A DNA stretch of 64,000 bases from the NCBI RefSeq assembly GCF_901709675.1, contig NC_051100.1, forward strand, positions 2,666,001 to 2,730,000, written 5' to 3'. Of the stretch, positions 60,171-64,000 are shown piece by piece. This DNA is from Syngnathus acus (lineage: Eukaryota > Chordata > Actinopteri > Syngnathiformes > Syngnathidae). The notes under the pieces were generated by a model. It made no database searches. It was not told where the DNA came from and worked only from the letters and a program-made list of their open reading frames with translations. Position numbers and translations under genes: made by a program. The first letter of the stretch is position 1, and each line of letters starts with the position of its first letter.

Positions 60171-62469
60171 TGTTGAAATTCTACCAGACCCGGAAGTATC
60201 GAATTCAGATTTATTACCTATTTAGGACGCTGATGACTTAAACTTCGACACACAACAGTGTACAAAGCAAAAAGTAAAATAAGAAGTTAAAGTTATGATA
60301 TTGAAATCGTGCAAAGTTGAGGGCAAAAGAAAAAATGGGGATGAGGAAAGCAGATGACCTCATCCATTTGGGATGGAGTCGGAGTGGGAGCGAGGGGAAA
60401 TGGAGGGTTTCTTCTTTCAGCACCTCATTTTGCTGGCGCTCCACATGTGTCTATTTAGGCAGCAGCAGCACGTTAAGAAAACCTCAGGGCGTCACACGCA
60501 GGCCATTCCTCAAAAAGCAGGCCGGATCGACAGCACTTGACAGGAAGTGACTTGTGTTCCGTTCCCTGCGCTCGAGACAGCTTTTAACACTAATCTGTGC
60601 TGGGAACAATTTGTCCGAATGCTAATTTATCCGCAATGCGTTTTTACTGATAACAGAGCTAGCAAATCCTGACTCGATCTGGTCGAATTTGTTTATTTCA
60701 CGCCAACGTTTGACACACAGCCAAAAGTTTAATGTGCAGAATTCCGTTTACCCCCCCTCCACCCCCCCCCCCCCCCCAAAACATTTTTTGTAAATTACTT
60801 AATTTATTTTCACCACCCAACAGACATTAGCTAAACTACTCTGTCAGATCTTTACGGCAATCTTCCATCACGTTGTTGGATGCCGTCAAGCCAGCCAGCT
60901 AGCATGCTGTGGCTGGCTAGCTAATGCTAGCGACTTTGCTAACAGACCAAAATCTTTGGTTATCACAGACAGCAAGAATGTGATTTTTTTTTTTTCTGCA
61001 AATAGTTGTTAGTTAGGTTTTACGGAAAAAATATATATACTAATGGAAAATTGTGAATGGTCAGAGGTGTAACATCGGTTAGCGTACTAATAGTACGTCG
61101 GATATGATCGCTCTGCAGCGTTGTGTAAAGTACGCCGTGCTTGGTAGTGAGTTGATGTGACAGCTACGTCCATTTTAACTCAAACCGGGGCTGAGCACCA
61201 AATGGAGTCTTGTTTCCTAGCATTAACATTTGGTTTCATGAAATTGATCTTGTTTTTCCTTTTGGAATACAGCCAGTTGTTCTTTCAATTATGCCCTGAG
61301 CTAATTGACTGGAAAGTGACATTCCAGCACAGGGTTGGACCAACGTGGCCGTACTATACTTTCACATTGCAGTATTTATTTATTTTTAAAATTCTTTAAA
61401 ATCACCCCTCCCTTTGCAAGCCAGTATTTTTTTCGAAGGTCTTCTTATTCACTTTAAAGCTAAAAATAAAACAACGAACAGGCTGTTGAGCTCTCACTGT
61501 TACACACAACGTGGCTTTAAGTGATTATGTGCCGTCAAAAAGCATTTTTGTTGCTGTACGCCTTATAAATCGGTGCCTTGTTCAAATAAACACTGAAAAC
61601 GAGCTGAGGTCTTGAGAAATTACACACAGATGATGTGGGCAGACCCACACACACTGCTTACATATGAGTGAAAATTCTGAGAGTATAACTGGGGAAGGGA
61701 AAAAAAAGAAAATAACATGTATTATGTGGTGCATCGTTGTACATACAACATGGATGGCTCAGATTTGTCTGGTTGATTGTTGCTAGGCAGATTTTAAACG
61801 ACATGTTACACATCGGTCGCCTTCGAGTGCAAATAAATCTTTGCTCAAAAGGCTGTAAAATGACAAAATTAAAAAAGAAGAAAAGTCAACACGTATCGCT
61901 TCACCATAATTACTACTTTCCTACCAGCCTGGGCTTTTCCTAGCCTGAAGAACGTTCAAGTGATGCTCTCCACAATCCGCTTCATCGAAACAAACTTTAT
62001 TTACACCTTCTATGTTTACAATGCAGGCTTATTATAAATAATGAGCTCCCAGGTGGCCTTTAGAGCACCACCGAGCCACTTGTTTCCCTTCTTGAAAATG
62101 CCCGCATAAGCGTATAGTTTACTGTGTGAGTTTTGAGTTTGCGTGTGCATGTGTGCGTGCTGTAGCGTTCACGCCTGAGGGTGGGGAGCAAGCATGCATG
62201 TGTAAGCAATGCACATATTTACATACGTGTGGAAAGCGGCCAGCTGTGTATGTGCGTGTGGCCAATTTTCGTGTTTACGTTTGTTAGTGCACCGCGAGAA
62301 GCTTCAACTCCCAACATGAATATAATCACGTCAATGTGTATGTGTATTGCATACAAACACTATATACAAACGATATACACAGTACGTACATATATACACA
62401 TATACGCGCAGTATACATGTGGTAGTATAATTTGTGGAATGTTAAATCGGTTATGTTACATTAATTCAC
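60171..62469. other. Non-coding stretch, no gene seen
   Basis: Poly-C/CCCTCC tract at 60750-60777. GCTAGC-rich inverted words at 60890-60935. T-run near 60984-60993. No supportable exon. Confidence 0.45.
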
Positions 62470-62595
62470 CCTGGTTTGAAACCGTAACTCAAGCTTAAAA
62501 TCCCGATTGGAACATTTGAAAACCTAAACTTGGTTGGAAAACTTAAACCTGCTCAGGAGCCCTAATCGGAAACCAGGATGGAACCTGACTTTTTC
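62470..62595 (-). repeat. Degenerate GGTTT repeat, inverse orientation
   Basis: AACCTAAACTTGG, GAAAACTTAAACCTG, GCCCTAATCGGAAACC and neighbours are reverse-strand relatives of the units at 3400-5280. Confidence 0.5.
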
Positions 62596-62903
62596 CTTTT
62601 TCTGTGACTTTTAATTCATTTTCTCTAAAATTCGTATTCCAAATGAATGACCTTTCTCTCTAACACACACACACCAGTATGACAGCATATTAGCTCACTC
62701 TCCAGGGGGTCGCTTCAGATGGTTACGACGTCGAGTGTTTGTCATGAGGGCATCGCCAGTCTGTTACACATTTAGCATGACACAGACACACAAATACACA
62801 AATTCAACTTGGCTGTTTCAAATTACTAACACACACACACTTCAATGTGTGCCGTCATACAACTCGCACCGTCACTGCCACTAAATGATAAAGTTGCAGA
62901 AAG

Positions 62904-62936
<33 letters not shown>

Positions 62937-64000
62937 CTGTGTCGGTTTGACATTAAAGCCGCACCAGAAGGCCGTCGTTTATGTCTGAATAAACAACTGC
63001 TGTAATTAGCCCATATGCAGCCCTCCAAAAAAAAAAAAGACAATGACACTCAATGGTGACCATTTAATGGCTCCGCATACACACTTAATATAAAATGACT
63101 TTCTGTTAGTAATGACCTATATTTCACTTTGGCACGCGCAATATGTGAATATTACAAACTATTTTCCATCGTGTCGGCGTTGCAGAGCTTCAGATTTGAA
63201 ATCAGCACAGCTTTTGAGAAGTCGGACAAGTTTGGACACCTGACACTTAAGCAGAGGATGCACATGTATGTTATAAACAAAGTATGTGTTGCGAAAAGGC
63301 AGAAACTTTTTTTTCGGGCAAAGGAAGAGAATCATTTTTTTTTCTTTTGGTCGGCTTGGAAGGTTTTCGGGGCGCTGGAACGGATTAACGGCGACTCAAT
63401 TCATTTCAATGGGGAAGATGAATTTGAAACTCGCAAGTTGGGATCCTTTTTTTTTCTTCTTATTTTCATCATTTCCTGACACTCTATACCACTAGTTAGC
63501 TTCGCCGGCAGGTGTGCACTCCTGCCGGGCAGCTGTCAAGAGTTTGGGTGGTCTGGCACTCTTCTCCCTTAAACCCTCACTACTACCGTTGTCTATAAAT
63601 ACAAACTTAAATGCATTCAAAATAGACAGAGCATAAATGTTCAATTATCTCGAGACTGAGAGTCAAAAGAAGACAAACGCCGGCCGGCTCTGCGAAAACA
63701 CACCGAGCTAACGTGAATTGTTTTTACATATCTCCCCACTGTTCCCGTAAATATGAAAAGGTCTGTAATTATATCATTATCAGCAATGGTTGCCATATTA
63801 GCAAGCTGGCCCAAAATGTGTTTAAAGATCTCATGAAATTCACATCACTGGACACACACAAGTGACATTTTGAATGAGTGTGTATGGAAATATTACAGAT
63901 GATTTAATTCCAGAAACAAAATTAAATATATATGTGTATATATAGATAAAATATGTATAATATATATAAAATAATATAATATATATAACCTTTAATTAAT
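62596..64000. other. Non-coding stretch with CA and AT repeats
   Basis: CA runs at 62662-62674 and 62907-62929. 63920-64000 is a TATA-rich tract running off the window. No supportable exon. Mixed texture at 63140-63260. Confidence 0.5.

Overview
The window looks like chromosomal DNA of a ray-finned fish, probably a percomorph teleost. It has compact vertebrate-type split genes with GT-AG introns, many CA/GT microsatellites, and fish-type mobile elements (hAT miniature elements, a family with GGACTATAAG(G/T)CGC termini, L2-like LINE fragments, a decayed endogenous retrovirus). It has no bacterial-style operons, CRISPR arrays or recognisable RNA genes. I cannot name the species.

Only two cellular protein-coding loci can be supported, both on the + strand. 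(1) 21110-26289: eleven exons of a type I classical cadherin, closest to cdh1 (E-cadherin). Exon phases and several exon lengths agree with vertebrate CDH1 as I remember it. The gene stops at the donor of the exon that opens the fourth extracellular repeat; the exons for the rest of the ectodomain, the membrane span and the catenin-binding tail are not in the window. A 118-base segment begins 66 bases past that donor and is repeated at 11864-11981 with two mismatches. (2) 41521-43719: etaa1, the RPA-bound activator of the ATR kinase, in six exons giving about 467 residues. It is short for the family but keeps every landmark I can recall: the ATR-activating tryptophan motif, the acidic RPA-binding motif and the C-terminal RPA32-type helix.

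Layout. 1-13.9 kb: non-coding, with simple and degenerate repeats and two CNE-like blocks. 14.0-19.2 kb: a decayed, composite retrovirus-like region with an env remnant in two frames and LTR-like flanks. 20.4-20.7 kb: a near-perfect hAT-type palindrome with an intact 8-bp target duplication. 21.1-26.3 kb: the truncated cadherin, one of whose introns is mostly a 1.1-kb DNA transposon. 26.5-41.3 kb: non-coding, with stretches that look like conserved regulatory elements. 41.3-44.0 kb: etaa1 with a CRE-bearing CpG-rich promoter. 44-64 kb: non-coding, with microsatellites, a LINE reverse-transcriptase fragment and further transposon copies.

In vertebrates ETAA1 lies beside the MEIS1 regulatory desert (recalled, not checked). 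The non-coding DNA here fits that setting: the PBX-HOX-type decamer TGATTTATGG occurs at least five times on the two strands. The conserved-element calls are judgements from sequence texture only; no alignment was possible.
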